Origin: Anaerolineae bacterium
GTDB lineage: Bacteria > Chloroflexota > Anaerolineae > B4-G1 > DUEL01
Length of the DNA stretch: 11,775 nucleotides
Direction: 5' to 3'
NCBI GenBank assembly: GCA_016926575.1
Contig: JAFGOJ010000045.1
Coordinates: forward strand, 1 to 11,775
Shown here piece by piece: positions 1-5,734 of the stretch (position 1 is the first letter of the stretch; each line of letters opens with the position of its first letter). The translations under genes and the position numbers were made by a program. Under the pieces are notes generated by a model. That model was given only the letters and a program-made list of their open reading frames with translations. It did no database searches and was not told the origin of the DNA.

Positions 1-1
1 C

Positions 2-20
2 GGCGGGTAAGAAACCCGCC
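2..20. repeat. Short perfect palindrome (REP-like)
   Basis: GGCGGGT at 2-8 and ACCCGCC at 14-20 are perfect inverted complements around a 5-nt AAGAA loop, followed by CTAC. Palindromes of this GGCGGGT/ACCCGCC-CTAC style recur between genes in many Chloroflexota and cyanobacterial genomes. It may also end the gene to the left of the window, but no T-tract follows, so a terminator role is not supported. Confidence 0.5.
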
Positions 21-35
21 CTACATCGAGACGGT

Positions 36-112
36 CTATTTTCGGAATAGCGCACGGATGGATGCCCGCTTTCGCAGGCATGACGATCGGGTGCGTGCTA
101 TTTTCGGAACAG
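36..112. repeat. Nested palindromic intergenic element
   Basis: The motif CTATTTTCGGAATAG at 36-50 recurs as CTATTTTCGGAACAG at 98-112 (14 of 15 identical). Each copy is itself near-palindromic (CTATT/AATAG around TTCGG). Between them CGCAC (51-55) pairs with GTGCG (91-95), GAT (57-59) with ATC (86-88), and ATGCC-c-GC (62-69) with GC-a-GGCAT (74-81). The whole 77 bp can therefore fold into one long imperfect cruciform or RNA hairpin. It has no coding potential. A repetitive intergenic palindrome is likely, but the family cannot be named from one copy. Confidence 0.5.
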
Positions 113-160
113 AACACGTTCTTTTTAGATGCGATTGCCTTGCCATGTACCTAAGTCATG

Positions 161-188
161 TTGACAAGCTTTCTGAAATGAGTATAGT
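161..188 (+). promoter_or_regulatory. Sigma-70 promoter of the Gld-like ABC operon
   Basis: A perfect -35 TTGACA (161-166) is followed by a 16-nt spacer and TATAGT (183-188), which matches 5 of 6 bases of TATAAT. A start near 195 would give a leader of about 115 nt before the ATG at 309. This is the best promoter match in the first 308 bases, and it points into the operon. Confidence 0.75.
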
Positions 189-203
189 AGAGAAGGCCTG
201 ATG

Positions 204-290
204 GGTCGGCGTTCGTGAGGCCACCTTGGAGAGCACATTTCTGGTGCTGGTTGCCAGCGAGGTGCTCTCTCAATCTTGAGTCTCAATCTT
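204..290 (+). promoter_or_regulatory. Structured 5' leader upstream of the ABC ATPase gene
   Basis: Hairpin 1 pairs GGT-c-GGC (204-210) with GCC-ACC (220-225). Hairpin 2 pairs GAGAGCAC (229-236) perfectly with GTGCTCTC (262-269) and encloses GCTGG/CCAGC (246-250/254-258). AGCAC (232-236) could instead pair with GTGCT (244-248), so two exclusive folds are possible. TCTCAATCTT occurs twice, 13 nt apart (268-277 and 281-290), and TTGAGTCTCAA (276-286) is an 11-bp palindrome. No known riboswitch consensus was recognised. A regulatory role is inference. Confidence 0.4.
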
Positions 291-308
291 TAGTAAGGAC
301 AACGTTCA

Positions 309-1277
309 ATGATCGAGGTAGAAGGTTTGACCAAACGATATGGCGCATTCACCGCGGTTGACGGCTTGCACTTCAGCGTCGAGCGCGGGGAGATCGTCGG
401 GTTTCTGGGCCCCAACGGCGCGGGCAAGACGACGACGATGCGCGTGTTGACCGGTTATCTTTCGCCCACAGAAGGGACGGCCCGCATTGCGGGCCACGAC
501 ATCTTCAGCGCGTCTCTCGAGGCGCGACGGCACATCGGCTACCTGCCGGAGACGGTGCCGCTGTATCCAGAGATGACCGTGCGCAGTTACCTGCGTTTCA
601 TGGCCGAAATTCGCGGTGTGGCCGACCGGAAGGCGGCGGCGGAAGAGGCGATGGATAAGTGCCGCATCGCAGACCGGGCCGAGCATCCCATCAGCACGCT
701 CTCCAAGGGCTACCGCCAGCGCGTGGGGCTGGCGCAGGCGCTGCTGCACGGGCCGGATGTGTTGATCCTGGACGAGCCCACCATCGGGCTGGACCCGCGC
801 CAGATCATCGAGGTGCGGGAGCTGATCCGCGCGCTGGGCGATGAGCGCACGGTGCTCTTGAGCAGCCATATCCTGCCCGAAATCAGCCAGGTATGCAACC
901 GCGTGCTGATCATCCACAAGGGCCGCATCGTGGCCGAGGACACGCCCGATACCCTGACGGCGCGGCTTCAGGGGGCGGCGCGCCTCAGCGTACAGGTAGC
1001 TCAGCCGTCGCCGGACGTGGCGAGCGCGTTGGGCGCACTGACGGGGGTGGAGGCGGTGGAGGTGGCCGATGCCGGCGTTTACCACGTCGTGTCGGCCCCG
1101 GAGATCGACGTGCGTGCGGCCGTGGCCGAGGCGGTGGTGCGCGGCGGGTGGGGCCTGCTGGAACTGCGCTCGCTGGGAATGAGTCTGGAGGAGATTTTCC
1201 TGCAACTGACGCGCGAGGAGAACGTTGCGGAGCGGGTCGAGGAACCGCTCGACGTCGAGGAGGCTGCCGATGCGTAA
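309..1277 (+). CDS. ABC transporter ATP-binding protein, GldA-like
   Basis: This is the nucleotide-binding subunit that powers the membrane complex encoded by the next genes; it acts at the cytoplasmic face. The 322-residue protein has a Walker A (GPNGAGKTT, 34-42) and LPE at the Q-loop position (79-81), with Glu as in GldA/NosF-type ATPases. It also has the signature LSKGYRQR (131-138), Walker B VLILDEP (151-157), D-loop GLDP (160-163) and the switch His in SSH (187). About 100 residues follow the ATPase core, a typical regulatory tail for ABC-2 exporters. The ATG is preceded by AAGGA at 295-299. It is the first gene of a four-gene operon, and its stop overlaps the permease start by 8 nt. 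The ATPase assignment is very sure; the GldA-like label rests on the GldF/GldG-like neighbours, and the substrate is unknown. Confidence 0.95.
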   Translation: MIEVEGLTKRYGAFTAVDGLHFSVERGEIVGFLGPNGAGKTTTMRVLTGYLSPTEGTARIAGHDIFSASLEARRHIGYLPETVPLYPEMTVRSYLRFMAEIRGVADRKAAAEEAMDKCRIADRAEHPISTLSKGYRQRVGLAQALLHGPDVLILDEPTIGLDPRQIIEVRELIRALGDERTVLLSSHILPEISQVCNRVLIIHKGRIVAEDTPDTLTARLQGAARLSVQVAQPSPDVASALGALTGVEAVEVADAGVYHVVSAPEIDVRAAVAEAVVRGGWGLLELRSLGMSLEEIFLQLTREENVAERVEEPLDVEEAADA

Positions 1278-2004
1278 CATTCTCGCCATCGCCAAGCGCG
1301 AGGTCGCTTCTTTCATGCTGTCACCGATCATCTATCTGGTGACGGCGGCGTTCCTGCTGCTCACGGGTCTCTATTTTTGGCTCACGCTGACGTGGATGGT
1401 CGAATACGGCGAACCGCCCACCGTGCGCTACACGATCGAGTTCATGATCGTCGTGTTCGTCTTCGCCGGACCGCTGCTGACGATGCGCCTGCTGGCTCAG
1501 GAGAAGCGCATGGGCACGTTGGAGCTTCTGCTTACGTCCCCCGTCAGAGAGGGCGAGTTGGTGCTGGGGAAGTTCCTGGCCGGCCTGGCGTTCTACGTGC
1601 TCATGGTCGCCCCCACGCTGTTGTATCCGCTGGTGCTGGAGATATTCGGCAATCCGGACTGGGGGCCGGTGTGGAGCAGTTACCTGGGCCTGTTGTTGTT
1701 CGGATGGGTATTCTTGTCGATAGGCACGCTGGCCTCGGCGGTGACGCAGAACCAGATTGTGGCTGCCGTGCTGGGGGTGGCGGGCAACCTGGGGCTGTGG
1801 CTCTTCGTCGGCGCGCCGGCCACCGATCCCAACATCGACCCGCGCCTGGCCGACGTGTTGCGAATTCTGGACTTGCAGCAGCACCTGGACGGCTTTTTGA
1901 GCGGCGCAATCGATACCAAGGACATTTTCTACTGTTTGAGTGTGACGGTGTTGATGTTGTTCGTCGCCACCCGAGTCTTGGAGGCGAGGAGGTGGCAGGC
2001 ATGA
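1270..2004 (+). CDS. ABC-2 type permease, GldF-like
   Basis: This integral membrane permease of 244 residues pairs with the upstream ATPase. It begins with a short amphipathic stretch ending in KRE (9-11), typical of ABC-2 permeases, and then has about six hydrophobic segments (first at about 18-40). The cytoplasmic motif LLAQEKRMGTLELLLTSP (74-91) is the family hallmark. The start at 1270 was chosen over an in-frame upstream ATG at 1225. GAGGAGG at 1257-1263 lies six bases before 1270, and the 16th residue of the longer reading starts the conserved N-terminus. The gene overlaps the ATPase stop by 8 nt and overlaps the GldG-like start as ATGA. Family and complex membership are secure. Whether it works in gliding, secretion or something else cannot be read from the sequence. 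Confidence 0.93.
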   Translation: MRNILAIAKREVASFMLSPIIYLVTAAFLLLTGLYFWLTLTWMVEYGEPPTVRYTIEFMIVVFVFAGPLLTMRLLAQEKRMGTLELLLTSPVREGELVLGKFLAGLAFYVLMVAPTLLYPLVLEIFGNPDWGPVWSSYLGLLLFGWVFLSIGTLASAVTQNQIVAAVLGVAGNLGLWLFVGAPATDPNIDPRLADVLRILDLQQHLDGFLSGAIDTKDIFYCLSVTVLMLFVATRVLEARRWQA

Positions 2005-3575
2005 CTCTGGACAGTCGGCGCAAAGAGAAAATCGGCAACGTTTTGCTCATCCTGGCCGCGCTGGCCGTGCTGGTCGCCCTCGGTTTTCTGCTGGTCGAGC
2101 GCCACTTCAGCCTGGGCAGCGAGATTGCCTTCGGCATCGCTGCGGTGCTGCTGGTGGCGTTCGTCTTCGTCGAACCGCTGCGCACCCGCAAGTGGGTCAC
2201 CGGACGCCAGGCGCGTTACGGCTCCAACGCGGTGTTGATGAGCGTGGTTCTGCTCGTCGTGCTGGCGGTGGGCAACTACCTGGCCGACGCGCACCCCTAC
2301 CGGGTCGACGTGACGGCCAATCGCCGCCTGTCGCTCTCGCAGGAGACGGTCGACGTCCTGGACGCGCTGGAGGGGCCGGTGCGCGTGGTGGGCTTCTTCC
2401 CTTCCACAGCGTACCCCGATCAGGCGCAAGACCTGTTGAGCCAGTACGAATATCACTATGCGGACTGGGAATCGACGTTCTACGACCCGGTCGTGGAGCC
2501 GAGCCGGGCGTCGGAGTGGGGCGTCACCGACACGTGGCGCGCGACGGTCTTCATCATCTACCAGGAGCGGCAGGACGTGATTCACACCGTCAGCGAGCGC
2601 GAGGTGACCAGCGCGCTGGTGCGCCTCTCGCGCGCCGAGCAGCCGGTGGTCTACTTCCTCACCGGTCACGGTGAGCCGGACCTGGCCGACACACAGGACG
2701 CGGGCTTGAGCACGCTGAGCGAGCGTTTGGTCAACGTGGGGTTCGAAGTGGCGTCGCTGAATCTGTTGATCACCGAAACCGTGCCCTCCGATGCCAGCGC
2801 GGTGGTGCTGCTCAGCCCGATCACCCCGCTGGCGCAGGACGAGCTCGACCGGCTGGCGGCGTACCTGGACGGCGGCGGTGCGGGGATGGTCTTGCTCGAC
2901 CCGTTGCCCAATCCGGAGGACGACTCGGCGGCGCTGCTCGCCTGGCTGGCGGAGCGGTGGGGGGTGCAGGTGCGCAACGACATCGTGCTCGACGGCACGT
3001 CTTACCTCTACCCTATGCCGACCGTGCCGCTGGTCTCTGCGTATGGCGTCGGCCCCATCGGCGATGGGATGGGTACGGTGGAGACCTACTTCATCGAGGC
3101 GCGCTCTATTCAGGACCTCGACCCCGACGCGGGGCCGAATTACGTTCCGGTGGTACAGACCAGCGCCAACAGTTGGGGCGAGTCGTCGTGGGAGGAACTG
3201 TCGCAGTATCCCGAGCGCCTGCCCGAGTTCGATGAGGGCGAGGACGTGGGCGGGCCGGTGGACATCGGTGTGGCGCTGGAGGACCGCGACAGCGATTCGC
3301 GACTGGTCCTCTTCGGCGACGCGCACTTCTGCATGAACATCGCGGTGCAGGATGCGGGTAACAGTGATCTGTTCGTCAACGCGCTCAACTGGCTGACGGA
3401 GGACGAGGAGTTGATCTCGATCAGCCCGAAAGTCGACGAGGACCGCTACGTAGTGATTCGCAGCGCGTTGGTGCGCAACGCGCTCTTTGCCATCCTGGTG
3501 CTGCTGATCCCGTTGACCGTGGCCGGGCTGGGTGTGTTGGTCTTTGTCGTGCGTAGGGTGAGACGGCCGAAATGA
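2001..3575 (+). CDS. GldG-like ABC transporter auxiliary protein (ABC_transp_aux)
   Basis: This 524-residue membrane-anchored protein has three N-terminal hydrophobic segments (about 12-32, 37-57 and 75-93), a long extracytoplasmic domain, and a C-terminal membrane helix (about 494-516) ending in a basic VRRVRRPK tail. The domain starts with DVTANRRLSLS (103-113), the usual opening of GldG-type auxiliary domains, and includes FLTGHGE (219-225), a conserved motif of this family. The start at 2001 is preceded by AGGAGG at 1987-1992 and forms an ATGA overlap with the permease stop; the longer open frame upstream is a shadow of the permease gene. In Bacteroidota GldG works with GldA and GldF in gliding. 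Outside that phylum the role of such operons is not established. The extracytoplasmic part is rich in Asp and Glu. Confidence 0.88.
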   Translation: MTLDSRRKEKIGNVLLILAALAVLVALGFLLVERHFSLGSEIAFGIAAVLLVAFVFVEPLRTRKWVTGRQARYGSNAVLMSVVLLVVLAVGNYLADAHPYRVDVTANRRLSLSQETVDVLDALEGPVRVVGFFPSTAYPDQAQDLLSQYEYHYADWESTFYDPVVEPSRASEWGVTDTWRATVFIIYQERQDVIHTVSEREVTSALVRLSRAEQPVVYFLTGHGEPDLADTQDAGLSTLSERLVNVGFEVASLNLLITETVPSDASAVVLLSPITPLAQDELDRLAAYLDGGGAGMVLLDPLPNPEDDSAALLAWLAERWGVQVRNDIVLDGTSYLYPMPTVPLVSAYGVGPIGDGMGTVETYFIEARSIQDLDPDAGPNYVPVVQTSANSWGESSWEELSQYPERLPEFDEGEDVGGPVDIGVALEDRDSDSRLVLFGDAHFCMNIAVQDAGNSDLFVNALNWLTEDEELISISPKVDEDRYVVIRSALVRNALFAILVLLIPLTVAGLGVLVFVVRRVRRPK

Positions 3576-4165
3576 ACAGCCATCGCACCTGGATCGTTTT
3601 GGCTGCGCTGGCTCTCGTCGCGGCGCTGGCCTACTACCTGCTGGAGGTGCGGGGTGTCGCCGACACGCCCAGCGAGGTCACCTACGTGTGGGACCTGGAC
3701 GTCGACCAGGTGGTGGGGATTCGGATGACCGACGCGGCCTTGGGGCTCACGACGTCGTTGGAAAAGGACGCGGACGGAAACTGGTGGGCGATGACGAACC
3801 AGGACCCCACGCGCCGGCCGGCGCGTGCGATCGAGTGCGTTTCGCTTGCCTACGGCCTGGCAACGCTCCAGGTGCAGCGGACGATCGACGACCCTCCCGA
3901 GGGAGAATTGGAGGCGTATGGCCTAGCTGCTCCCAACTATACGGTTGTGCTGCACACGGACGACGGGCAGACGTTGCGACTCGAGATTGGCGTTTTTCAA
4001 GAGAGTGGTCTATACTATGCACGACGGGCAGGGGAGCAAGCCGTGCTGTTGATCCCGGACTACGCGGCGAACGAGGCGATCACGTATCTCCACGAACCGC
4101 CGTTCGACGTACCGAGCGTGGAACCGGGCGTTCCAATCATAGGGCCGACGCCATCTGGCTCTTGA
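3572..4165 (+). CDS. DUF4340 family membrane-anchored protein
   Basis: This 197-residue protein has one N-terminal signal-anchor helix (about 7-24) and an extracytoplasmic domain. Features of DUF4340 are visible: WDLDVDQVVGIRM early, a GNWWAM stretch, then LEAYGLAAPNYTVVLHTDDG and a GLYYARR strand. DUF4340 proteins often follow GldG-like genes and are often 300 residues or longer, so this is a short single-unit version. There is no lipobox cysteine. It starts within the GldG-like stop (ATGA overlap), so it is probably the last member of the same complex, outside the membrane. Its function is unknown. The Shine-Dalgarno is weak, which fits coupled translation. Confidence 0.8.
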   Translation: MNSHRTWIVLAALALVAALAYYLLEVRGVADTPSEVTYVWDLDVDQVVGIRMTDAALGLTTSLEKDADGNWWAMTNQDPTRRPARAIECVSLAYGLATLQVQRTIDDPPEGELEAYGLAAPNYTVVLHTDDGQTLRLEIGVFQESGLYYARRAGEQAVLLIPDYAANEAITYLHEPPFDVPSVEPGVPIIGPTPSGS

Positions 4166-4190
4166 ATTTTCGTGCAATATCTGGTATTGT
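4162..4190 (+). promoter_or_regulatory. Candidate rpoD promoter, upstream of the inserted element
   Basis: TTGAAT (4162-4167, overlapping the DUF4340 stop) and TATTGT (4185-4190) are spaced by 17 nt; each matches 4 of 6 consensus bases. The start would fall near 4197, inside the target duplication. Without the element the leader to the TTG at 4389 would have been about 35-40 nt. This is moderate evidence only. No better promoter was seen between 4352 and 4389. Confidence 0.4.
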
Positions 4191-4198
4191 GTGTGATG

Positions 4199-4230
4199 GT
4201 AACTGCTCAGGCTGTGCGCCTGGCAGTTAC
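4199..4230. repeat. Subterminal hairpin at the left end of the MITE
   Basis: GTAACTGC (4199-4206) pairs with GCAGTTAC (4223-4230). After a bulged T, CAGGC (4208-4212) pairs with GCCTG (4218-4222) around a TGTGC loop. This gives 13 base pairs in 32 nt, and it uses the same left terminal repeat that could otherwise pair with the right end. Confidence 0.6.
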
Positions 4231-4256
4231 CTGCCTGGCGCGTCGAAGGGAGAACA

Positions 4257-4295
4257 GGGGGTTTTGCGGGCGGCTTCGCCGCCCGCAAAACCCCC
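4257..4295 (+). terminator. 18-bp perfect GC-rich hairpin inside the MITE; possible operon terminator
   Basis: GGGGGTTTTGCGGGCGGC (4257-4274) is fully complementary to 4278-4295 around a TTC loop. Only a short TTTT (4305-4308) follows, ten bases on, so it is not a canonical intrinsic terminator. It is the only strong structure between the Gld-like operon and rpoD, and it could halt or slow transcription reading out of the operon. If rpoD is transcribed from 4162-4190, it must be read through. Confidence 0.4.
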
Positions 4296-4388
4296 ACTCC
4301 CCCCTTTTCAAGGCGGGCAAGGCCACTGCGAAGCGTAAGCTGAGCAGTTACGTGTGATGCGGATTATCAGTCATTCCAGAAGCGAGAG

Positions 4389-5606
4389 TTGAGTGTGATA
4401 GACTTGAACGATGCGGCAGAACCGTTGCCGGAAGAAGAAGAGGAAAGCGGCGTAGATTTTTTGCTGGCCATCGGCCATTCGCAAGGCTACGTCACGCTTG
4501 ATGATATGCTGTCGATTTTTCCGGAAGCGGAAGAGAACCTCGATCAGTTGGAAGAGCTGTTCGCGGTCTTGATGGATGCGGAGATCTCGATCGGCGAGCC
4601 GGATGAGCTGGATGACGACGAGGAAGAGGGTGAGTCTGATGCAGCGAAGGAGGCCGCACAATTGACTAGTGATCAAGAGTCTCGCTTCCGCGCTGTCGAG
4701 TCCGACGATACGATCGGTCTCTACCTCAAGGAGATCAGCCGTGTGCCTCTGTTGGTGCAGGAAGAAGAGGTCGCTTTGGCCCAACGCATGGAACGAGGCA
4801 AGAAAGCGCAGGAAGAGTTGAAGAAGAACGGGACGAACGCCGAGCGCATGTGGGAGCTGCAGTCGATGGTCAACGACGGTGAGGCAGCGCGCGCCCACCT
4901 GATCCAGGCCAACTCCCGGCTGGTGATTTCGGTGGCCAAAAAATACATCGGCCGCGGCGTGCCGTTTCTTGATTTGATCCAAGAGGGCAACATCGGCCTG
5001 ATCCGGGCGGCCAACAAGTTCAACTACCGGCTGGGGCACAAGTTCTCCACCTACGCCACCTGGTGGATCCGCCAGGCAGTCACGCGCGCCATCGCTGACC
5101 AGTCGCGCACTATTCGTGTGCCGGTGCATATGGGGGACCAGATCAACCGGCTGCTGCGTGTTTCCCACCGGCTGACTCAAGAGCTGGGGCGCGACCCCAC
5201 CAGCACAGAACTGGCCCAGGCGCTCGACATCACCGCCCGCAAGGTCGAACAGATGCTCGAGGTCGCCCGGCGCCCCTTGAGTCTGGAGATGCCCACAGAT
5301 GAGGAGGGTGACAGCACCCTGGGCGACTTCATCGAAGACGAAGGGGCCGCCGACCCCTCCCAATCGGTCGGGGATTCGGTGTTGCGCGAGATGATCCAGG
5401 AAATCCTGCAGGACTTGCCCCCGCGCGAGGTGCGCATCCTCCAGTGGCGCTATGGGCTGGTGGATGGGGAAACGTACACGTTGGAGGAAGTGGGGAAGAA
5501 GCTCGGCGTGACCCGCGAGCGGGTGCGCCAGATCGAAGCGCAGGCCCTCAGCCGGCTGCGCCACCCGACCCACTCGCGGCGCCTGCGCGACTTCCTGAAG
5601 GGATGA
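4389..5606 (+). CDS. rpoD: Primary RNA polymerase sigma factor RpoD/SigA
   Basis: This is the housekeeping sigma-70 factor that directs RNA polymerase to -10/-35 promoters. The 405-residue protein has an acidic N-terminus with a region 1.1-like domain (about 22-68, with QGYVTLDDML) and a very acidic linker (70-84). Region 1.2 starts near 108. Region 2 (about 171-248) contains NSRLVISVAKKY, DLIQEGNIGLIRA and the -10-reading YATWWIRQ (222-229). Region 3 has INRLLRVSHRL, and region 4 has a helix-turn-helix, GVTRERVRQIEAQALSRLRHP, ending as primary sigmas do. No in-frame ATG exists: the start is TTG at 4389 or GTG at 4395, both with only weak Shine-Dalgarno sequences (GCGAGAG, 4382-4388). The gene is monocistronic, with a mobile element just upstream and a strong terminator downstream. 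Identity is secure; the exact start is not. Confidence 0.96.
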   Translation: MSVIDLNDAAEPLPEEEEESGVDFLLAIGHSQGYVTLDDMLSIFPEAEENLDQLEELFAVLMDAEISIGEPDELDDDEEEGESDAAKEAAQLTSDQESRFRAVESDDTIGLYLKEISRVPLLVQEEEVALAQRMERGKKAQEELKKNGTNAERMWELQSMVNDGEAARAHLIQANSRLVISVAKKYIGRGVPFLDLIQEGNIGLIRAANKFNYRLGHKFSTYATWWIRQAVTRAIADQSRTIRVPVHMGDQINRLLRVSHRLTQELGRDPTSTELAQALDITARKVEQMLEVARRPLSLEMPTDEEGDSTLGDFIEDEGAADPSQSVGDSVLREMIQEILQDLPPREVRILQWRYGLVDGETYTLEEVGKKLGVTRERVRQIEAQALSRLRHPTHSRRLRDFLKG

Positions 5607-5626
5607 CACCACGGGCTGCGTCCTCC

Positions 5627-5660
5627 AAGGGCTGCCGGCACGCCGCCGGCAGCCCTTTTT
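5627..5660 (+). terminator. Rho-independent terminator of rpoD
   Basis: AAGGGCTGCCGGC (5627-5639) pairs perfectly with GCCGGCAGCCCTT (5645-5657) around an ACGCC loop. The T-run spans 5656-5660. It lies 20 nt after the rpoD stop and is a canonical intrinsic terminator. Confidence 0.92.
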
Positions 5661-5697
5661 ATGCGCCTGCGCGCGGCACGATAGGACAAATGCCCCA

Positions 5698-5726
5698 TTG
5701 ACGAAAACAAGATTATCGTTTACAAT
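5698..5726 (+). promoter_or_regulatory. Sigma-70 promoter of the permease operon (leaderless)
   Basis: TTGACG (5698-5703) and TACAAT (5721-5726) each match 5 of 6 consensus bases and are spaced by exactly 17 nt. A start 7-9 bases beyond the -10 falls at 5733-5735, at or next to the ATG at 5735. There is no Shine-Dalgarno in the intervening ATTTAGAT. The mRNA is therefore predicted to be leaderless. Confidence 0.75.
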
Positions 5727-5734
5727 ATTTAGAT

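Larger units (their letters stand above)
4199..4351. mobile_element. Non-autonomous IS66-type MITE (153 bp)
   Basis: GTAACTGCTCAG (4199-4210) and CTGAGCAGTTAC (4340-4351) are perfect 12-bp terminal inverted repeats, and the element is flanked by an exact 8-bp direct repeat. Ends that start GTAA together with an 8-bp target duplication are hallmarks of the IS66 family. Inside there is no transposase and no plausible ORF, only hairpins (4199-4230 and 4257-4295), so it would need a transposase supplied in trans. Beyond 12 bp the two ends diverge. The mobile-element call is strong; the IS66 family label rests on end sequence and duplication length only. It separates the Gld-like operon from rpoD and ends about 38 bp before the rpoD start. 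Confidence 0.85.
4191..4359. repeat. 8-bp target site duplication flanking the MITE
   Basis: GTGTGATG occurs exactly at 4191-4198 and again at 4352-4359, directly abutting the two ends of the 4199-4351 element. The bases just outside differ (T at 4190, C at 4360), so the duplication is 8 bp and no more. Confidence 0.85.

Noticed and set aside
107..126. Possible intrinsic terminator (GAAC/GTTC then TTTTT)
   Set aside because: The stem has only four to five pairs, with a loop that is too small or of uncertain register; this is too weak to support.
268..290. Start of a CRISPR or longer tandem array
   Set aside because: There are only two 10-bp copies, with no spacers and no cas genes.
306..1331. 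341-residue open frame on the minus strand
   Set aside because: It is antisense to the ABC ATPase, which has all nucleotide-binding motifs in order.
1929..3326. 465-residue open frame on the minus strand
   Set aside because: It is antisense to the GldG-like gene, low in recognisable motifs and of skewed composition; the plus-strand gene has coupled starts and known motifs.
4172..4357. Small plus-strand ORF of 61 codons covering the MITE
   Set aside because: It merely runs through palindromes of the mobile element, with no ribosome-binding site and no protein-like composition.
4371..5612. 413-residue open frame on the minus strand
   Set aside because: It is an exact antisense shadow of rpoD.
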